Below, piece by piece: positions 28,786-41,433 of a stretch of DNA of 64,000 bases. How positions within the stretch are numbered: the stretch's first letter is position 1; each line of letters opens with the position of its first letter. A program made the translations under genes and the position numbers. This DNA is from Streptococcus viridans (GTDB lineage Bacteria > Bacillota > Bacilli > Lactobacillales > Streptococcaceae): assembly GCF_900636365.1 (NCBI RefSeq), contig NZ_LR134266.1, positions 137,501 to 201,500 on the forward strand. Reading direction: 5' to 3'. The notes below the pieces were generated by a model. The model was given only the letters and a program-made list of their open reading frames with translations, was not told the DNA's origin and did no database searches.

Positions 28786-29626
28786 AGTTGCTTCTTCCGA
28801 TCAAAATCGTAGCAGAAATCGTGACTTGAGTCAGATCGGTCCAGTCAATTTGAGCTGGATCGACATGAAAGAGGAGAGGCGTCATGCTCAGAAGAGCCTC
28901 CCGCAATGCTGGAGTCAGTTCGAACCTTTCCTGGCAATGGATGGTATTTTCAATCGTAAAATGATCAGAAAAATGTTGAATAATCTGCTCATTGGAGTAA
29001 TCTACCTGGTCTAGGTGGTCCTTCACCTTTTGACGAATCTCTTGCAGATGGGTGGCAGTTGGGATGACCTTGATGAGGCGACCATCTGGGGCCAGGACCC
29101 GTTTAAATTCCTGATAATTTGCTGGCGAAAAGATGTCTAGGAGGAGGTCCATGCTCTGGTCTAAAAGAGGGAGATGAGCCAGGTCTCCGACAAACCACTT
29201 GACCTTCCATTCCTGGTCGCTTTTGGCAGCCAGTTGGATCGATTCCTTCGACAAATCAAAGGCGTAAAAGGAATGGTCTGGATGCCGCTCTTGTAAGCTG
29301 CGCGAATAGTAGCCTTCCCCGCAACCAATATCTAAAATGTTGACTGGATGGGCCAGTGGAGACAAGCATTCTGACAGGGCATTAAGGATATGGTCGTAGA
29401 AACCATTCTCTAGAACGAGTTGCCGGTTTTGGAAATTTTCTTTGTCATAGTCCTTGGAGGCCTTCACTTGTGGCGCCAAGTTCACATAGCCAAACTTAGC
29501 AAGGTCAAAGGAGTGGCGGTTGGGACAAGCCAAGCTTTGTTGGACCAGGTCAAGGGCTTCTTGACAGATGGGACAGGCAAAAGCCGTTGCAGTCTGAAAT
29601 CGTTGTAATTTTGGTTTGATCGTCAT
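28784..29626 (-). CDS. rlmA: 23S rRNA (guanine-N1)-methyltransferase, RlmA(II)-like
   Basis: A 280-residue SAM-dependent methyltransferase. An N-terminal zinc finger (FACPICQEAL, then LACPNRHSFD) is followed by GYVNLAP and a Rossmann domain with SAM motif ILDIGCGEGYYS (about 97-108). In streptococci the orthologue methylates G748 of 23S rRNA (TlrB type) and can affect macrolide and ketolide binding. RlmA(I) of enterobacteria acts at G745; the gram-positive context favours type II. It is a single-gene unit downstream of tyrS on the same strand, with a hairpin between. Confidence 0.87.
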   Translation of the reverse strand: MTIKPKLQRFQTATAFACPICQEALDLVQQSLACPNRHSFDLAKFGYVNLAPQVKASKDYDKENFQNRQLVLENGFYDHILNALSECLSPLAHPVNILDIGCGEGYYSRSLQERHPDHSFYAFDLSKESIQLAAKSDQEWKVKWFVGDLAHLPLLDQSMDLLLDIFSPANYQEFKRVLAPDGRLIKVIPTATHLQEIRQKVKDHLDQVDYSNEQIIQHFSDHFTIENTIHCQERFELTPALREALLSMTPLLFHVDPAQIDWTDLTQVTISATILIGRSN

Positions 29627-29642
29627 GATACTTCTAGTGTAC

Positions 29643-29685
29643 CAAAAAACCTCTGAAAGTCATAGCTTCAGAGGTCTTCTTTTTA
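29643..29685. terminator. tyrS terminator
   Basis: ACCTCTGAAAG / CTTCAGAGGT stem. Six A on the left read as a T run for leftward transcription from tyrS, and a CTTCTTTTT run lies on the right. Confidence 0.82.
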
Positions 29686-30939
29686 ATAAGTCAAAACAAA
29701 GTATTTTTTCTTACCGCGACGGATAACGGTCAATTCGTTTTCCAATTTATCGCTATCGCTCAAGACATAGTCAAGGTCTTGGATGCGGTCGCCATTGATG
29801 TAGATGGCACCATTTTGGACATCTTCACGAGCTTGACGTTTGGAATTGACTACGCCAGAAGTTACAAGCAATTCTACGATGTTGAGGTTCTCGTCTGCTT
29901 GGACCTGGTAGTTTGGTACACCACGAAGTCCTTGTTTGAGTTCTTTGACAGAAAGGTTTTTGATATTTCCTGCAAAGAGTTGCTCCGTAATGTTGAGGGC
30001 TTCCTTGTAAGCTTCTTCACCGTGAACGAGGGTGACCACTTCACGCGCCAAGATCTTTTGAGCCAAGCGTTCGTGTGGAGCAGCCTCAAACTGTTTACGA
30101 ATCTCCTCAATCTCATCCAGTGACAAGAAGGTAAAGATTTTCAAGAAGCGAACAGCGTCAGCGTCCATGACATTCATCCAGAACTGGTACATTTCATATG
30201 GAGAAGTTTTGTCTGCATTGAGCCAGACCGCATTTCCTTCTGATTTACCAAATTTCTTACCGGTTGCGTCTGTGATGAGGGGGACAGTGATCACGTGACC
30301 AGTTTTGTCTGCCTTACGGCGCATCAACTCTGTACCAGCTGTCATATTTCCCCACTGGTCAGAACCACCGATTTGCAGAGTGACATTGTGCTCTTGGTTA
30401 AGGACAAAGAAGTCGTAGCCTTGCATGATTTGGTAGGCAAATTCAGTGTAAGAAATCCCTGTTTCAATCCGTTTCTTCACAGATTCCTTGCTCATCATGT
30501 AGTTGACAGTAAAGTATTTTCCGATGTCACGAAGGAAGTCAATGAAGCTGATGCTGCCAAACCAGTCGTAGTTATTGACCATGACAGCCTTGTTTTCCCC
30601 ATTTTCAAAATCTAAGAAACGAGACAATTGCCCTTGGATAGAAGTGACCCAACCATCTACAGTCTCCTTAGTTTGTAAACTGCGCTCGGCATCTTTGAAA
30701 GAAGGGTCTCCAATGAGTCCGGTCGCACCACCGACAAGCGCATAAGGTTTGTGGCCTGCCAATTGTAAGCGACGACTGGTCAGGATTGCAACAAGGTGCC
30801 CAAGGTGCAAACTATCAGCAGTTGGATCGTAGCCAGTATAATACGATACTTGTCCTTCTTCTAGGGCTTTACGCAAAGCATCTTCGTCAGTCGTTTGGAA
30901 AATCAAACCACGTTCTTTTAGCTCATCAAAAATGTGCAT
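29683..30939 (-). CDS. tyrS: Tyrosyl-tRNA synthetase
   Basis: A 418-residue class I synthetase that charges tRNA-Tyr. The HIGH-type motif is HLGH (in DSLHLGHLV, about 42-50), and the KMSKS-type motif is KFGKSEG (about 229-235). A C-terminal S4 RNA-binding domain (about 350-410) completes the usual bacterial TyrZ/TyrS layout. The start has an AAAAGGAGAGAA ribosome site. The promoter is probably the extended -10 TGGTAAAAT (minus strand, near 31009-31017). The 70-base leader is too short for a T-box. Confidence 0.97.
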   Translation of the reverse strand: MHIFDELKERGLIFQTTDEDALRKALEEGQVSYYTGYDPTADSLHLGHLVAILTSRRLQLAGHKPYALVGGATGLIGDPSFKDAERSLQTKETVDGWVTSIQGQLSRFLDFENGENKAVMVNNYDWFGSISFIDFLRDIGKYFTVNYMMSKESVKKRIETGISYTEFAYQIMQGYDFFVLNQEHNVTLQIGGSDQWGNMTAGTELMRRKADKTGHVITVPLITDATGKKFGKSEGNAVWLNADKTSPYEMYQFWMNVMDADAVRFLKIFTFLSLDEIEEIRKQFEAAPHERLAQKILAREVVTLVHGEEAYKEALNITEQLFAGNIKNLSVKELKQGLRGVPNYQVQADENLNIVELLVTSGVVNSKRQAREDVQNGAIYINGDRIQDLDYVLSDSDKLENELTVIRRGKKKYFVLTY

Positions 30940-31085
30940 CGTTCTCTCCTTTTCTAAGCTACTGGCCGGATCGATGAAAACAGTCCAGTATCTGTATGGT
31001 TTCTCTCTATTTTACCATAATGACTTGAAATAGCAATGAAAGGACGAAAAAAATCCGATTGGAAACAGTGTTCTCAACTTTAGGA

Positions 31086-31116
31086 ATTGAAAAGAAAGTG
31101 GTCCATTTGGTATAAT
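31086..31116 (+). promoter_or_regulatory. Candidate pbp1b promoter
   Basis: TTGAAA (31086-31091) and TATAAT (31111-31116), with a 19-bp spacer. It is divergent from the tyrS promoter in a 200-base gap. Confidence 0.55.
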
Positions 31117-31138
31117 AGGAAGGACAAGGAGAAATAGA

Positions 31139-33598
31139 GTGAGTCAAATAAGAGAATTTTTTACAAAGTGCGGGAAGAAAATAAAAGGCTTCTTTGCCAA
31201 GATGACTGTTGAAGTCAATGAGAAAGAAGACAAGGAGGGCTGGTCACTAGGAGATTTCGTAGCGACAGTTCTCCGAACCATGAAGCTCCTTTGGGATGTG
31301 TTATTGGTGTTTGCTTTAGGTGGCCTCTTGTTTGGAGCAGGGATTGCGATTGGGTATGCGGCCAGTCTATTTAATGCGACAGAAACACCGGATCCAACCC
31401 AATTGGTTCAACAAGTACAAAATATTTCGAGCGTTTCAAAGATTTCCTACTCAGATGGGAGCATTATTTCTGATATTGACAGTGACTTGATTCGGATCCC
31501 TGTGCAAAAGGATGCAATTTCGGACAATGTCAAAAAGGCTGTTATTGCCACAGAGGATGAAAATTTCAATAGCCACAATGGGGTTGTTCCGAAAGCCGTA
31601 ATCCGGGCCACCTTGGGTTCAGTTGCTGGAGTCGGTTCCTCTAGTGGGGGTTCGACTTTGACCCAACAGTTGATTAAACAACAAGTTGTGGGAGATGCAC
31701 CGACTTTCTCACGGAAGGCTGCTGAGATTATCGATGCCCTTGCTCTTGAGCGGGTAATGGATAAGGACGAAATTTTAACGACCTACCTCAATGTGTCTCC
31801 ATTTGGACGAAACAACCGTGGACAAAATATTGCTGGAGTGGAAGCGGCAGCTCAAGGGATTTTTGGAGTTTCTGCCAAAGACTTAACCATTCCACAAGCG
31901 GCCTTTATTGCTGGTCTGCCACAGAGCCCAATTGTCTACTCGCCTTATGCCTCTGATGGAAGTCTCAAAACTCCAGAAAATCAAGCTTTAGGCTTGGATC
32001 GCGCCAAGGATGTCTTGTACAACATGTATCGAACAGGGGCTATCACTAAGGAAGAGTACGACCAATATAGTCAATATGATTTAAGTAAGGATTTCCTTCC
32101 GTCAAATGGCATCGAGAAGACGCCACACGACTACTTGTATTTCCAAGCCGTAAGTGAAGCGGAAGAGGCCATGTATGACTATTTAATCAAGAGGGACAAT
32201 GTTTCGAGTCATGACCTAAAAAACAATTCGACAGTTAAATCTTATCAAGAGTTGGCGAAGAAAGAATTGAGAGAGGGTGGCTATACGGTCCAAACCACTA
32301 TCAACAAAGCTATCTACAATGCCATGCAAGAAGCAGTTGCCAATTATGGAGGCATCTTGGACGATGGAACGGGTACGGTAGAAGTCGGGAATGTCCTTAT
32401 GGACAACCGAACAGGAGCGATTCTTGGCTTTGTTGGGGGACGGAATTTTGACGGGAATCAGAATAACCACGCTTTTGACACAGAGCGTTCTCCAGGTTCT
32501 ACTATTAAACCCTTGCTAGCTTATGGAATCGCCATTGACCAAGGCTTGATGGGAAGCAATAGCATCGTCTCCAATTACCCAACTAACTTCTCTAGTGGAG
32601 AGCCAATTATGCACGTGGATAACCGGGGGACTGGGATGATGGACCTTCGAGAGGCCCTCAATACCTCATGGAATATCCCAGCTTATTGGACCTATCGTAC
32701 TCTCCGTGAAAAGGGTGTCGATGTCCCAGGCTATATGGAAAAAATGGGCTACGATATCGCTGAGTACGGCATTGAAAGTCTGCCAATGGGAGGCGGGATC
32801 GAAGTAAGTGTCGCCCAACATACAAACGGTTATCAAACCATTGCAAATAATGGAAATTACCAAAAACGCTACATGATTGAAAAAATCATGGATCGCAATG
32901 GGGAAGTGGTCTACCAACATGAGAGCAAACCAACCCGCGTCTACTCAGCAGCAACTGCGACTATCATGCAAGACCTGTTAAGAGGTGTCATCAGCTCTGG
33001 TGCGACAACGACCTTTAAGAGCCGAATCAGTCAGGTCAATCCAACTCTTGCAAATGCCGATTGGATTGGGAAAACCGGAACTACCAATGAGAATGGAGAT
33101 ATGTGGCTCATGCTGTCTACTCCAAATCTTACCTTAGGTGGCTGGATTGGACATGACAACAATGCTTCCATGGCTCCGTTGACAGGCTACAATAATAACG
33201 CAAGTTACATGGCCTATTTAGCCAATGCCATCTACCAGGCGGATCCAGCTGCTTGGGGGGTGCAAGATCGCTTTACCCTAGATAGCAGTGTTATTTCATC
33301 GACTGTTCTGAAATCTACAGGACAACGACCTGATCGTGTCAATGTCAATGGTCGTGATATCGATGTGTCGGGTGCGACGGTTACCAGCTATTGGGCTAAA
33401 AATGGCGCTCCACAAACGACCTACCGCTTCGCAATTGGTGGATCGGATAGTGATTATGCTAGTGCCTGGGCTGGAATTCTAGGCGGTTCAGCAAATCCTT
33501 CCAATGGAAATCGCAATAGCAACCGGACAAACAATTCTAGTACGCCAAGCAGTTCGAACACGACAACTAGTTCATCATCTAGTGGACAAAACAGATAA
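31139..33598 (+). CDS. pbp1b: Penicillin-binding protein 1B (bifunctional class A)
   Basis: An 819-residue peptidoglycan polymerase. A basic cytoplasmic tail and one membrane helix (about 50-78) lead to the GT51 transglycosylase domain ([12 protein letters not shown] about 136-147, [12 protein letters not shown] about 178-189). The transpeptidase domain has SPGSTIKPL (the SxxK serine), SWN and GKTGTT (about 643-648). The C-terminal tail is rich in Ser, Asn and Thr. The start is GTG at 31139 with AAGGAG upstream. It builds septal and side-wall peptidoglycan. I see no obvious resistance mosaic but cannot test for it. Confidence 0.95.
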   Translation: MSQIREFFTKCGKKIKGFFAKMTVEVNEKEDKEGWSLGDFVATVLRTMKLLWDVLLVFALGGLLFGAGIAIGYAASLFNATETPDPTQLVQQVQNISSVSKISYSDGSIISDIDSDLIRIPVQKDAISDNVKKAVIATEDENFNSHNGVVPKAVIRATLGSVAGVGSSSGGSTLTQQLIKQQVVGDAPTFSRKAAEIIDALALERVMDKDEILTTYLNVSPFGRNNRGQNIAGVEAAAQGIFGVSAKDLTIPQAAFIAGLPQSPIVYSPYASDGSLKTPENQALGLDRAKDVLYNMYRTGAITKEEYDQYSQYDLSKDFLPSNGIEKTPHDYLYFQAVSEAEEAMYDYLIKRDNVSSHDLKNNSTVKSYQELAKKELREGGYTVQTTINKAIYNAMQEAVANYGGILDDGTGTVEVGNVLMDNRTGAILGFVGGRNFDGNQNNHAFDTERSPGSTIKPLLAYGIAIDQGLMGSNSIVSNYPTNFSSGEPIMHVDNRGTGMMDLREALNTSWNIPAYWTYRTLREKGVDVPGYMEKMGYDIAEYGIESLPMGGGIEVSVAQHTNGYQTIANNGNYQKRYMIEKIMDRNGEVVYQHESKPTRVYSAATATIMQDLLRGVISSGATTTFKSRISQVNPTLANADWIGKTGTTNENGDMWLMLSTPNLTLGGWIGHDNNASMAPLTGYNNNASYMAYLANAIYQADPAAWGVQDRFTLDSSVISSTVLKSTGQRPDRVNVNGRDIDVSGATVTSYWAKNGAPQTTYRFAIGGSDSDYASAWAGILGGSANPSNGNRNSNRTNNSSTPSSSNTTTSSSSSGQNR

Positions 33599-33648
33599 AA
33601 ATAATGAGGTGCAATACCATAAAATCGTTTTCATGTCTAGAGAAAACC

Positions 33649-33677
33649 TTGTGTTTTTTGTGAAAGTACGATATAAT
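33649..33677 (+). promoter_or_regulatory. Candidate promoter in the pbp1b-rpoB gap
   Basis: TTGTGT (33649-33654), 17 bp, TATAAT (33672-33677). It is the best promoter in the 420-base gap before rpoB. A hairpin with T run follows 60 bases on, so rpoB transcripts from here would face an attenuator. A weaker option downstream is TTGTCA (33807) with TAAAAA (33830). Confidence 0.6.
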
Positions 33678-33734
33678 AAGAATAAGTAATTTGTCGTGCG
33701 CTTTATTTGAAATATTGTCCAAATAGAAGCTTAC

Positions 33735-33780
33735 AGCAGTTAAATCAAACTTTATAAAAGTCGATTTAGCTGCTCTTTTT
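33735..33780 (+). terminator. Terminator or attenuator upstream of rpoB
   Basis: AGCAGTTAAATC pairs with GATTTAGCTGCT (12 bp with one G-U), followed by CTTTTT. It either ends pbp1b transcription or attenuates the 33672 promoter. Confidence 0.75.
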
Positions 33781-33839
33781 GTGCCTATTTTTAGAAAAAA
33801 CCGGGCTTGTCACACAAACTTAATCTTTCTAAAAATTCC

Positions 33840-34010
33840 AAAAAGGATGAATGATACGGAGGAGATTTCTTCTCACGTGATGTAGATCACACCCCTTCAT
33901 AACATCGTTTCGACTGGATGAGAACTATTCTGATGTAGTCAGAAGCGATCTAGAAACCGGATCTTCAGAGAGGGGTTTCCCCTAGCTGGTATCCTAGTAT
34001 AGAAAAGGAG
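33840..34010 (+). promoter_or_regulatory. Structured leader of rpoB
   Basis: No gene is seen, but several short stems follow one another: GTGAT/ATCAC (33878-33891 region), TTCTGA/TCAGAA (about 33929-33945), GATC/GATC around TAGAAACCG, and AGGGG/CCCCT just before the ribosome site. A 12-codon frame (33847-33885, MNDTEEISSHVM) with AAAGGA upstream could be a leader peptide. The function is unknown. Confidence 0.4.
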
Positions 34011-34018
34011 TTAAAACT

Positions 34019-37000
34019 TTGGCAGGACATGACGTTCAATACGGGAAACATCGGACCCGTCGTAGTTTTTCAAGAATCAAAGAAGTTCTTGATTTACCAA
34101 ATTTGATTGAAATCCAAACGGATTCATTTAAAGATTTTCTGGATCATGGTTTGAAAGAAGTTTTCGAAGATGTATTGCCAATTTCGAACTTCACAGACAC
34201 AATGGAGTTGGAATTCGTCGGCTATGAAATCAGAGAACCAAAGTATACTTTGGAAGAAGCACGTATCCATGATGCGAGCTATTCTGCCCCAATCTTTGTA
34301 ACCTTCCGTTTGGTCAACAAGGAAACTGGCGAAATCAAAACTCAAGAAGTCTTCTTTGGTGATTTCCCAATCATGACCGAAATGGGAACCTTTATCATCA
34401 ACGGTGGAGAGCGGATTATCGTATCTCAGCTCGTCCGTTCACCAGGTGTCTACTTCAATGATAAGGTGGACAAGAACGGTAAGGTTGGCTATGGATCAAC
34501 GGTTATTCCAAACCGTGGAGCTTGGCTAGAACTTGAAACAGACTCAAAAGATATTGCTTACACTCGTATCGACCGTACGCGTAAGATTCCATTTACGACC
34601 TTGGTTCGTGCCCTTGGTTTCTCTGGAGACGACGAGATTTTTGATATCTTTGGGGATAGCGAATTGGTTCGCAACACTGTTGAAAAAGATATCCACAAAA
34701 ACCCAATGGATTCTCGCACAGATGAAGCCCTCAAAGAAATTTATGAGCGTCTTCGTCCAGGTGAGCCAAAAACAGCGGAAAGCTCACGTAGCTTGTTGGT
34801 AGCCCGTTTCTTTGACCCACGTCGTTATGACTTGGCCCCAGTTGGTCGCTACAAGATCAACAAGAAACTTAATATCAAGAACCGTTTGTTGAACCAAACT
34901 CTTGCAGAACCATTGGTAGATGCAGAAACAGGAGAAATCCTTGTAGAAGCTGGTACAGTGATGACCCGCGATGTCATCGAAAGCATCTCAGAACATTTGG
35001 ACGGTGACTTGAACAAGATTGTCTACACTCCAAATGATTCAGCAGTATTGACAGAACCAGTCGTTCTTCAAAAATTCAAGGTTGTGGCTCCAACTGATCC
35101 AGACCGCGTTGTCACCATCATCGGCAATGCGAATCCAGATGATAAGGTTCGTACCATCACTCCAGCCGATATCCTTGCTGAAATGAGCTACTTCCTGAAC
35201 TTGGCTGAAGGTCTTGGCCGCGTGGATGATATCGACCACCTTGGAAACCGTCGTATCCGCGCCGTTGGTGAATTGCTTGCCAACCAAGTGCGTCTTGGAC
35301 TTTCACGGATGGAACGTAACGTTCGTGAACGCATGTCTGTTCAAGATAATGAAGTGTTAACACCTCAACAAATCATTAACATTCGTCCAGTAACTGCAGC
35401 AATCAAAGAATTCTTTGGTTCTTCACAATTGTCTCAGTTCATGGACCAACACAACCCGCTTTCTGAGTTGTCCCACAAACGACGTTTGTCTGCCTTAGGG
35501 CCTGGTGGTTTGACACGTGACCGTGCTGGATATGAAGTCCGTGACGTGCACTACACTCACTATGGTCGGATGTGTCCAATTGAAACACCTGAAGGACCAA
35601 ACATCGGTTTGATCAATAACTTGTCATCCTACGGACACTTGAACAAATATGGTTTCATCCAAACACCATATCGTAAAGTAGACCGTGAAAAAGGTGTGGT
35701 CACTAACGAAATCGTTTGGTTGACGGCTGATGAAGAAGATGAGTACATTGTGGCCCAGTCCAACTCTAAGTTGAACGAAAAAGGTGGTTTTTCTGAGCCA
35801 ATCGTTATGGGACGTCACCGTGGTAACAACCAAGAGTTCCCATCTGATCAAGTCGACTACATGGACGTATCTCCAAAACAGGTAGTTGCCGTTGCAACAG
35901 CATGTATTCCGTTCTTGGAAAACGATGACTCCAACCGTGCCCTCATGGGTGCCAACATGCAACGTCAGGCTGTGCCATTGATCGATCCAAAAGCGCCTTA
36001 CGTGGGTACAGGTATGGAATACCAAGCAGCCCATGACTCAGGAGCTGCAGTCATTGCTCAACATGATGGTAAGGTTATTTATGCGGATGCAGACAAGGTA
36101 GAAGTTCGCCGGGAAGATGGATCCCTTGATGTTTACCATATCCAAAAATTCCGTCGTTCAAACTCAGGAACTGCCTACAACCAACGTACCCTTGTAAAAG
36201 TTGGCGATGTCGTTGAAAAAGGCGACTTTATCGCAGACGGTCCATCGATGGAAAAAGGGGAAATGGCCCTTGGTCAAAACCCAATCGTTGCCTACATGAC
36301 TTGGGAAGGTTACAACTTCGAAGATGCCGTTATCATGAGCGAACGCTTGGTGAAAGAAGATGTCTATACATCTGTTCACTTGGAAGAATTCGAATCAGAA
36401 ACGCGCGATACTAAGTTAGGCCCTGAAGAAATCACTCGTGAAATTCCAAACGTTGGGGAAGATGCTCTCAGAAACCTTGATGAAATGGGAATTATCCGTA
36501 TTGGTGCGGAAGTGAAAGAAGGCGATATCTTAGTTGGTAAGGTGACACCGAAGGGTGAAAAAGACCTTTCTGCTGAAGAACGTCTCCTCCACGCTATCTT
36601 TGGAGATAAATCTCGTGAAGTGCGGGATACTTCTCTTCGTGTACCTCATGGTGGAGATGGTGTCGTTCGCGATGTCAAGATCTTTACGCGGGCAAACGGA
36701 GATGAATTGCAATCGGGTGTCAATATGTTGGTTCGTGTTTACATCGCACAAAAACGTAAGATCCGCGTCGGAGATAAGATGGCCGGTCGTCACGGAAACA
36801 AAGGGGTTGTTTCTCGTATTGTTCCTGTTGAAGACATGCCATATCTTCCAGATGGTACACCGGTTGATATCATGTTGAACCCACTTGGGGTGCCATCACG
36901 TATGAATATCGGTCAGGTTATGGAACTTCACCTTGGTATGGCGGCTCGTAACTTGGGCATCCACATCGCAACACCAGTCTTTGACGGAGCAAGCTCAGAA

Positions 37001-37588
37001 GACCTCTGGGATACTGTTCGTGAAGCAGGTATGGATAGCGATGCCAAGACCATTCTTTACGATGGCCGTACAGGTGAGCCATTTGACAACCGTGTTTCTG
37101 TCGGTGTCATGTACATGATCAAGCTTCACCACATGGTTGATGATAAATTGCACGCTCGTTCTGTCGGACCATACTCAATGGTTACCCAACAACCACTCGG
37201 AGGTAAAGCTCAGTTTGGTGGACAACGTTTCGGGGAAATGGAAGTTTGGGCCCTTGAGGCTTATGGTGCGTCTAATGTCCTTCAAGAAATCTTGACCTAC
37301 AAGTCAGACGATGTCAACGGACGTTTGAAAGCTTATGAAGCGATTACCAAAGGAAAACCAATTCCAAAACCAGGTGTGCCAGAGTCCTTCCGAGTACTCG
37401 TAAAAGAATTGCAATCACTTGGATTGGATATGCGTGTCTTGGATGAGGATGACAAGGAAGTCGAACTTCGCGATCTTGACGAAGGGGAAGACGACGATGT
37501 CATCCACGTAGATGATCTAGAAAAAGCACGTGAAAAAGCAGCTAAGGAAGCTCGCGCAGCTTTCGAAGCTGAAGGGAAAGAAGATTAA
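34019..37588 (+). CDS. rpoB: RNA polymerase beta subunit
   Basis: A 1189-residue beta subunit of RNA polymerase. The start is TTG at 34019, with AAAGGAG upstream, as is usual in streptococci. The rifampicin region ([20 protein letters not shown], about 467-486) reads as wild type at the Ser/Gln/Asp/His/Ser positions usually changed in resistance. The [21 protein letters not shown]-terminal block and the [11 protein letters not shown] catalytic-lysine block are intact. An acidic tail ends the protein. It is co-transcribed with rpoC across a 150-base gap. Confidence 0.99.
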   Translation: MAGHDVQYGKHRTRRSFSRIKEVLDLPNLIEIQTDSFKDFLDHGLKEVFEDVLPISNFTDTMELEFVGYEIREPKYTLEEARIHDASYSAPIFVTFRLVNKETGEIKTQEVFFGDFPIMTEMGTFIINGGERIIVSQLVRSPGVYFNDKVDKNGKVGYGSTVIPNRGAWLELETDSKDIAYTRIDRTRKIPFTTLVRALGFSGDDEIFDIFGDSELVRNTVEKDIHKNPMDSRTDEALKEIYERLRPGEPKTAESSRSLLVARFFDPRRYDLAPVGRYKINKKLNIKNRLLNQTLAEPLVDAETGEILVEAGTVMTRDVIESISEHLDGDLNKIVYTPNDSAVLTEPVVLQKFKVVAPTDPDRVVTIIGNANPDDKVRTITPADILAEMSYFLNLAEGLGRVDDIDHLGNRRIRAVGELLANQVRLGLSRMERNVRERMSVQDNEVLTPQQIINIRPVTAAIKEFFGSSQLSQFMDQHNPLSELSHKRRLSALGPGGLTRDRAGYEVRDVHYTHYGRMCPIETPEGPNIGLINNLSSYGHLNKYGFIQTPYRKVDREKGVVTNEIVWLTADEEDEYIVAQSNSKLNEKGGFSEPIVMGRHRGNNQEFPSDQVDYMDVSPKQVVAVATACIPFLENDDSNRALMGANMQRQAVPLIDPKAPYVGTGMEYQAAHDSGAAVIAQHDGKVIYADADKVEVRREDGSLDVYHIQKFRRSNSGTAYNQRTLVKVGDVVEKGDFIADGPSMEKGEMALGQNPIVAYMTWEGYNFEDAVIMSERLVKEDVYTSVHLEEFESETRDTKLGPEEITREIPNVGEDALRNLDEMGIIRIGAEVKEGDILVGKVTPKGEKDLSAEERLLHAIFGDKSREVRDTSLRVPHGGDGVVRDVKIFTRANGDELQSGVNMLVRVYIAQKRKIRVGDKMAGRHGNKGVVSRIVPVEDMPYLPDGTPVDIMLNPLGVPSRMNIGQVMELHLGMAARNLGIHIATPVFDGASSEDLWDTVREAGMDSDAKTILYDGRTGEPFDNRVSVGVMYMIKLHHMVDDKLHARSVGPYSMVTQQPLGGKAQFGGQRFGEMEVWALEAYGASNVLQEILTYKSDDVNGRLKAYEAITKGKPIPKPGVPESFRVLVKELQSLGLDMRVLDEDDKEVELRDLDEGEDDDVIHVDDLEKAREKAAKEARAAFEAEGKED

Positions 37589-37738
37589 TAAAATATGTAG
37601 TTCAAGAGGGGAGAAGACCTGAGAAGGTTCTCTATCCCCAAGCTTTAGGGTTGAAGGTGTGAAGGAAGTTCCTTCTCTCCTTCACCAAAAGCAGAAGAAC
37701 ATACAATTGAGAATGAACATAAAGAAAGGTAAGAAATA
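37589..37738 (+). other. rpoB-rpoC spacer with hairpins
   Basis: This 150-base gap has a GGGGAGA/TCTATCCCC stem and a GGTGTGAAGGA/TCTCCTTCACC stem without T runs. It may be an RNA processing site or a pause element. No gene is seen. Confidence 0.4.
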
Positions 37739-40700
37739 GTGGTTGATGTAAATCGTTTTAAAAGTATGCAAATCACCCTAGCTTCTCCAAGCAAGGTCCG
37801 TTCATGGTCTTATGGAGAGGTCAAGAAACCTGAAACAATCAACTACCGTACATTGAAACCAGAACGCGAAGGTCTCTTTGATGAAGTCATCTTTGGACCT
37901 ACAAAAGACTGGGAATGTGCGTGTGGAAAATACAAACGGATCCGTTACAAAGGAATCGTTTGTGACCGCTGTGGTGTGGAAGTGACACGTGCCAAGGTTC
38001 GTCGTGAACGCATGGGGCACATTGAGTTGAAAGCACCTGTATCACACATCTGGTACTTCAAAGGGATCCCTTCTCGTATGGGATTGACCTTGGATATGAG
38101 TCCTCGTGCCCTTGAGGAAGTCATCTACTTCGCAGCTTATGTGGTCATCGATCCAAAAGATACACCGCTTGAGCACAAGTCTATCATGACCGAACGTGAA
38201 TACCGTGAACGCTTGCGTGAATACGGACCAGGTTCCTTTGTTGCCAAGATGGGGGCAGAAGCGATCCAAGACCTCTTGAAACAAGTGGATTTGGAAGCTG
38301 AAATTGCTGTCTTGAAAGAAGAATTGAAGACTGCAACTGGTCAAAAACGTGTGAAGGCTGTTCGCCGTTTGGATGTCTTAGATGCCTTCTACAAATCTGG
38401 GAATAAACCAGAATGGATGGTCCTCAATATCCTTCCTGTTATTCCACCAGATCTTCGTCCGATGGTCCAATTGGATGGTGGGCGTTTTGCTGCCTCTGAC
38501 TTGAACGACCTTTACCGTCGTGTGATCAACCGGAACAACCGTTTGGCTCGTTTGCTTGAGTTGAATGCTCCTGGGATTATCGTGCAAAACGAAAAACGGA
38601 TGCTCCAAGAAGCGGTTGACGCTTTGATTGACAATGGTCGTCGTGGTCGTCCAATCACAGGACCAGGTAGTCGCCCACTGAAATCATTGAGCCACATGCT
38701 CAAAGGGAAACAAGGACGCTTCCGTCAAAACTTGCTCGGTAAACGGGTGGACTTCTCAGGACGTTCCGTTATCGCCGTTGGTCCAACTCTTAAGATGTAC
38801 CAATGTGGTGTGCCACGTGAAATGGCCATCGAGCTCTTCAAACCATTTGTCATGCGTGAAATCGTTGCGCGTGATATCGTACAAAACGTTAAAGCGGCTA
38901 AACGCTTGGTAGAACGTGGAGATGAGCGTATCTGGGATATCCTAGAAGAAGTCATCAAAGAACACCCAGTTCTCTTGAACCGCGCACCGACCCTTCACCG
39001 TTTGGGAATCCAAGCCTTTGAACCTGTCTTGATTGATGGGAAAGCCCTTCGCTTGCACCCACTTGTCTGTGAAGCCTACAATGCCGACTTCGACGGGGAC
39101 CAAATGGCCATCCACGTACCGCTTTCAGAAGAAGCCCAAGCAGAAGCTCGTATCTTGATGCTGGCTGCTGAGCACATCTTGAACCCGAAAGACGGGAAGC
39201 CAGTTGTTACCCCATCTCAGGATATGGTATTGGGGAACTACTACTTGACCATGGAAGAAGCTGGTCGTGAAGGCGAAGGAATGGTCTTCAAAGACCGTGA
39301 TGAAGCGGTTATGGCCCTTCGCAATGGCTATGTTCACTTGCATACCCGCGTCGGAATTGCGACCGATAGCTTGAACAAGCCATGGACAGAAGCTCAACAA
39401 CACAAGATTCTCTTGACAACTGTTGGGAAGATTCTCTTTAACGATATCATGCCTACAGAGCTTCCATATCTTCAAGAGCCAAACAATGCCAACTTGACAG
39501 AAGGCGTTCCATCTAAGTACTTCTTGGAGCCTGGTCAAGATGTCAAAGTAGCGATTGAGCAATTGGAATTAAACGTTCCATTCAAGAAGAAAAATCTTGG
39601 AAATATCATCGCAGAAATCTTCAAACGCTTCCGTACAACAGAAACATCTGCTTTCTTGGACCGTTTGAAAGACTTAGGTTACCACCACTCAACCCTTGCT
39701 GGTTTGACAGTGGGGATTGCCGATATTCCAGTTGTTGAAGATAAGGCTGAAATCATTGAAGAATCTCACAAACGTGTAGAACAAATCACGAAACAGTTCC
39801 GTAAAGGGATGATTACAGATGATGAGCGCTACAATGCCGTTACAGCCGAATGGCGTGCAGCCCGTGAGAAACTGGAAAAACGCTTGGTAGATAACCAAGA
39901 TCCGAAGAACCCAATCGTTATGATGATGGACTCTGGAGCCCGTGGTAACATCTCCAACTTCTCACAGCTTGCCGGTATGCGTGGTCTGATGGCTGCTCCA
40001 AACGGACGGATTATGGAATTGCCGATCCTGTCAAACTTCCGCGAAGGTTTGTCAGTACTCGAAATGTTCTTCTCTACTCACGGTGCTCGTAAAGGAATGA
40101 CCGATACGGCTCTCAAGACAGCCGACTCAGGTTACTTGACACGTCGTTTGGTTGACGTTGCCCAAGACGTTATTATCCGTGAGGATGACTGTGGAACTGA
40201 CCGTGGACTTGTGATCCGTGCCATTACTGATGGCAAGGAAATGATCGAGCCCCTCGAAGAACGTTTGACAGGTCGTTATACCAAGAAATCGGTTAAACAT
40301 CCTGAAACAGGTGCAGTCATCGTTGGTCCAGATACTTTGATTTCAGAAGACCTAGCACGTGAAATTGTCAATGCTGGTGTTGAAGAAGTGACTATCCGCT
40401 CTGTCTTTACATGTAACACCCGTCATGGTGTCTGCCGTCACTGTTACGGTATCAACTTGGCGACTGGTGATGCGGTTGAAGTTGGTGAAGCAGTCGGAAC
40501 CATCGCTGCCCAATCTATCGGGGAACCTGGTACACAGTTGACCATGCGTACCTTCCACACGGGTGGGGTTGCCTCAAATACCGATATCACGCAAGGTCTT
40601 CCTCGTGTCCAAGAAATCTTTGAAGCCCGCAATCCGAAAGGGGAAGCGGTCATCACTGAGGTCAAAGGGGAAGTCACAGCCATTGAAGAAGATGCTTCTA

Positions 40701-41392
40701 CACGGACCAAGAAAGTCTTTGTTCGTGGTGCGACAGGTGAGGGAGAATACGTTGTCCCTTATACAGCCCGCATGAAAGTCGAAGTGGGAGATCAAGTCTC
40801 TCGTGGTGCGGCATTGACAGAAGGATCTATCCAACCAAAACGTCTCCTTGCCGTTCGTGATGTCTTGTCTGTTGAAACTTACCTCCTTGCGGAAGTACAA
40901 AAAGTATACCGTAGCCAAGGGGTGGAAATCGGTGACAAACACATCGAGGTAATGGTGCGTCAAATGATCCGTAAGGTTCGTGTTATGGATCCAGGAGATA
41001 CAGACCTTCTCATGGGTACCCTCATGGATATCACAGACTTTACAGATGCTAACCGTGATGTAGTCATTTCTGGTGGGGTTCCTGCAACGGCTCGTCCAGT
41101 CCTTATGGGAATCACCAAGGCCTCTCTTGAAACCAATAGTTTCTTGTCAGCAGCTTCCTTCCAGGAAACAACCCGTGTCCTCACTGACGCAGCCATTCGT
41201 GGTAAGAAAGACCATCTCCTTGGACTTAAGGAAAATGTTATCATTGGTAAGATTATTCCTGCTGGTACAGGTATGGCTCGTTACCGTAACTTGGAACCAC
41301 AAGCAGTCAATGAAGTCGAAATTATCGAAGAAGTTCCTGTTACTGAAGCAGTAACTGAAATGGTTGAATCAACTGTAGTGGAAGAAAATTAA
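37739..41392 (+). CDS. rpoC: RNA polymerase beta' subunit
   Basis: A 1217-residue beta' subunit. The start is GTG 37739 ([11 protein letters not shown]) with AAAGGTAAG upstream. The N-terminal zinc ribbon is [20 protein letters not shown] (about 60-79). The catalytic Mg site is [10 protein letters not shown] (about 448-457). The second zinc cluster is formed by Cys residues near 818 and [13 protein letters not shown] (about 893-905). It ends in an acidic tail. A strong terminator follows. Confidence 0.99.
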   Translation: MVDVNRFKSMQITLASPSKVRSWSYGEVKKPETINYRTLKPEREGLFDEVIFGPTKDWECACGKYKRIRYKGIVCDRCGVEVTRAKVRRERMGHIELKAPVSHIWYFKGIPSRMGLTLDMSPRALEEVIYFAAYVVIDPKDTPLEHKSIMTEREYRERLREYGPGSFVAKMGAEAIQDLLKQVDLEAEIAVLKEELKTATGQKRVKAVRRLDVLDAFYKSGNKPEWMVLNILPVIPPDLRPMVQLDGGRFAASDLNDLYRRVINRNNRLARLLELNAPGIIVQNEKRMLQEAVDALIDNGRRGRPITGPGSRPLKSLSHMLKGKQGRFRQNLLGKRVDFSGRSVIAVGPTLKMYQCGVPREMAIELFKPFVMREIVARDIVQNVKAAKRLVERGDERIWDILEEVIKEHPVLLNRAPTLHRLGIQAFEPVLIDGKALRLHPLVCEAYNADFDGDQMAIHVPLSEEAQAEARILMLAAEHILNPKDGKPVVTPSQDMVLGNYYLTMEEAGREGEGMVFKDRDEAVMALRNGYVHLHTRVGIATDSLNKPWTEAQQHKILLTTVGKILFNDIMPTELPYLQEPNNANLTEGVPSKYFLEPGQDVKVAIEQLELNVPFKKKNLGNIIAEIFKRFRTTETSAFLDRLKDLGYHHSTLAGLTVGIADIPVVEDKAEIIEESHKRVEQITKQFRKGMITDDERYNAVTAEWRAAREKLEKRLVDNQDPKNPIVMMMDSGARGNISNFSQLAGMRGLMAAPNGRIMELPILSNFREGLSVLEMFFSTHGARKGMTDTALKTADSGYLTRRLVDVAQDVIIREDDCGTDRGLVIRAITDGKEMIEPLEERLTGRYTKKSVKHPETGAVIVGPDTLISEDLAREIVNAGVEEVTIRSVFTCNTRHGVCRHCYGINLATGDAVEVGEAVGTIAAQSIGEPGTQLTMRTFHTGGVASNTDITQGLPRVQEIFEARNPKGEAVITEVKGEVTAIEEDASTRTKKVFVRGATGEGEYVVPYTARMKVEVGDQVSRGAALTEGSIQPKRLLAVRDVLSVETYLLAEVQKVYRSQGVEIGDKHIEVMVRQMIRKVRVMDPGDTDLLMGTLMDITDFTDANRDVVISGGVPATARPVLMGITKASLETNSFLSAASFQETTRVLTDAAIRGKKDHLLGLKENVIIGKIIPAGTGMARYRNLEPQAVNEVEIIEEVPVTEAVTEMVESTVVEEN

Positions 41393-41396
41393 TCAT

Positions 41397-41433
41397 AAAA
41401 GAAGTTTACTGAATGACAGTAGGCTTCTTTTTT
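41397..41433 (+). terminator. Terminator of rpoBC
   Basis: AAAAGAAG...ACTG pairs with CAGT...CTTCTTTT, with a run of seven T. Confidence 0.88.

Noticed and set aside
30940-31138. T-box leader for tyrS
   Set aside because: The leader is only about 65 bases from the likely promoter and lacks the T-box sequence UGGNACC and a specifier stem.
35624-36034. Long minus-strand open frames opposite rpoB and rpoC
   Set aside because: They are shadows of biased codon use in highly expressed genes and have no ribosome sites or known domains.
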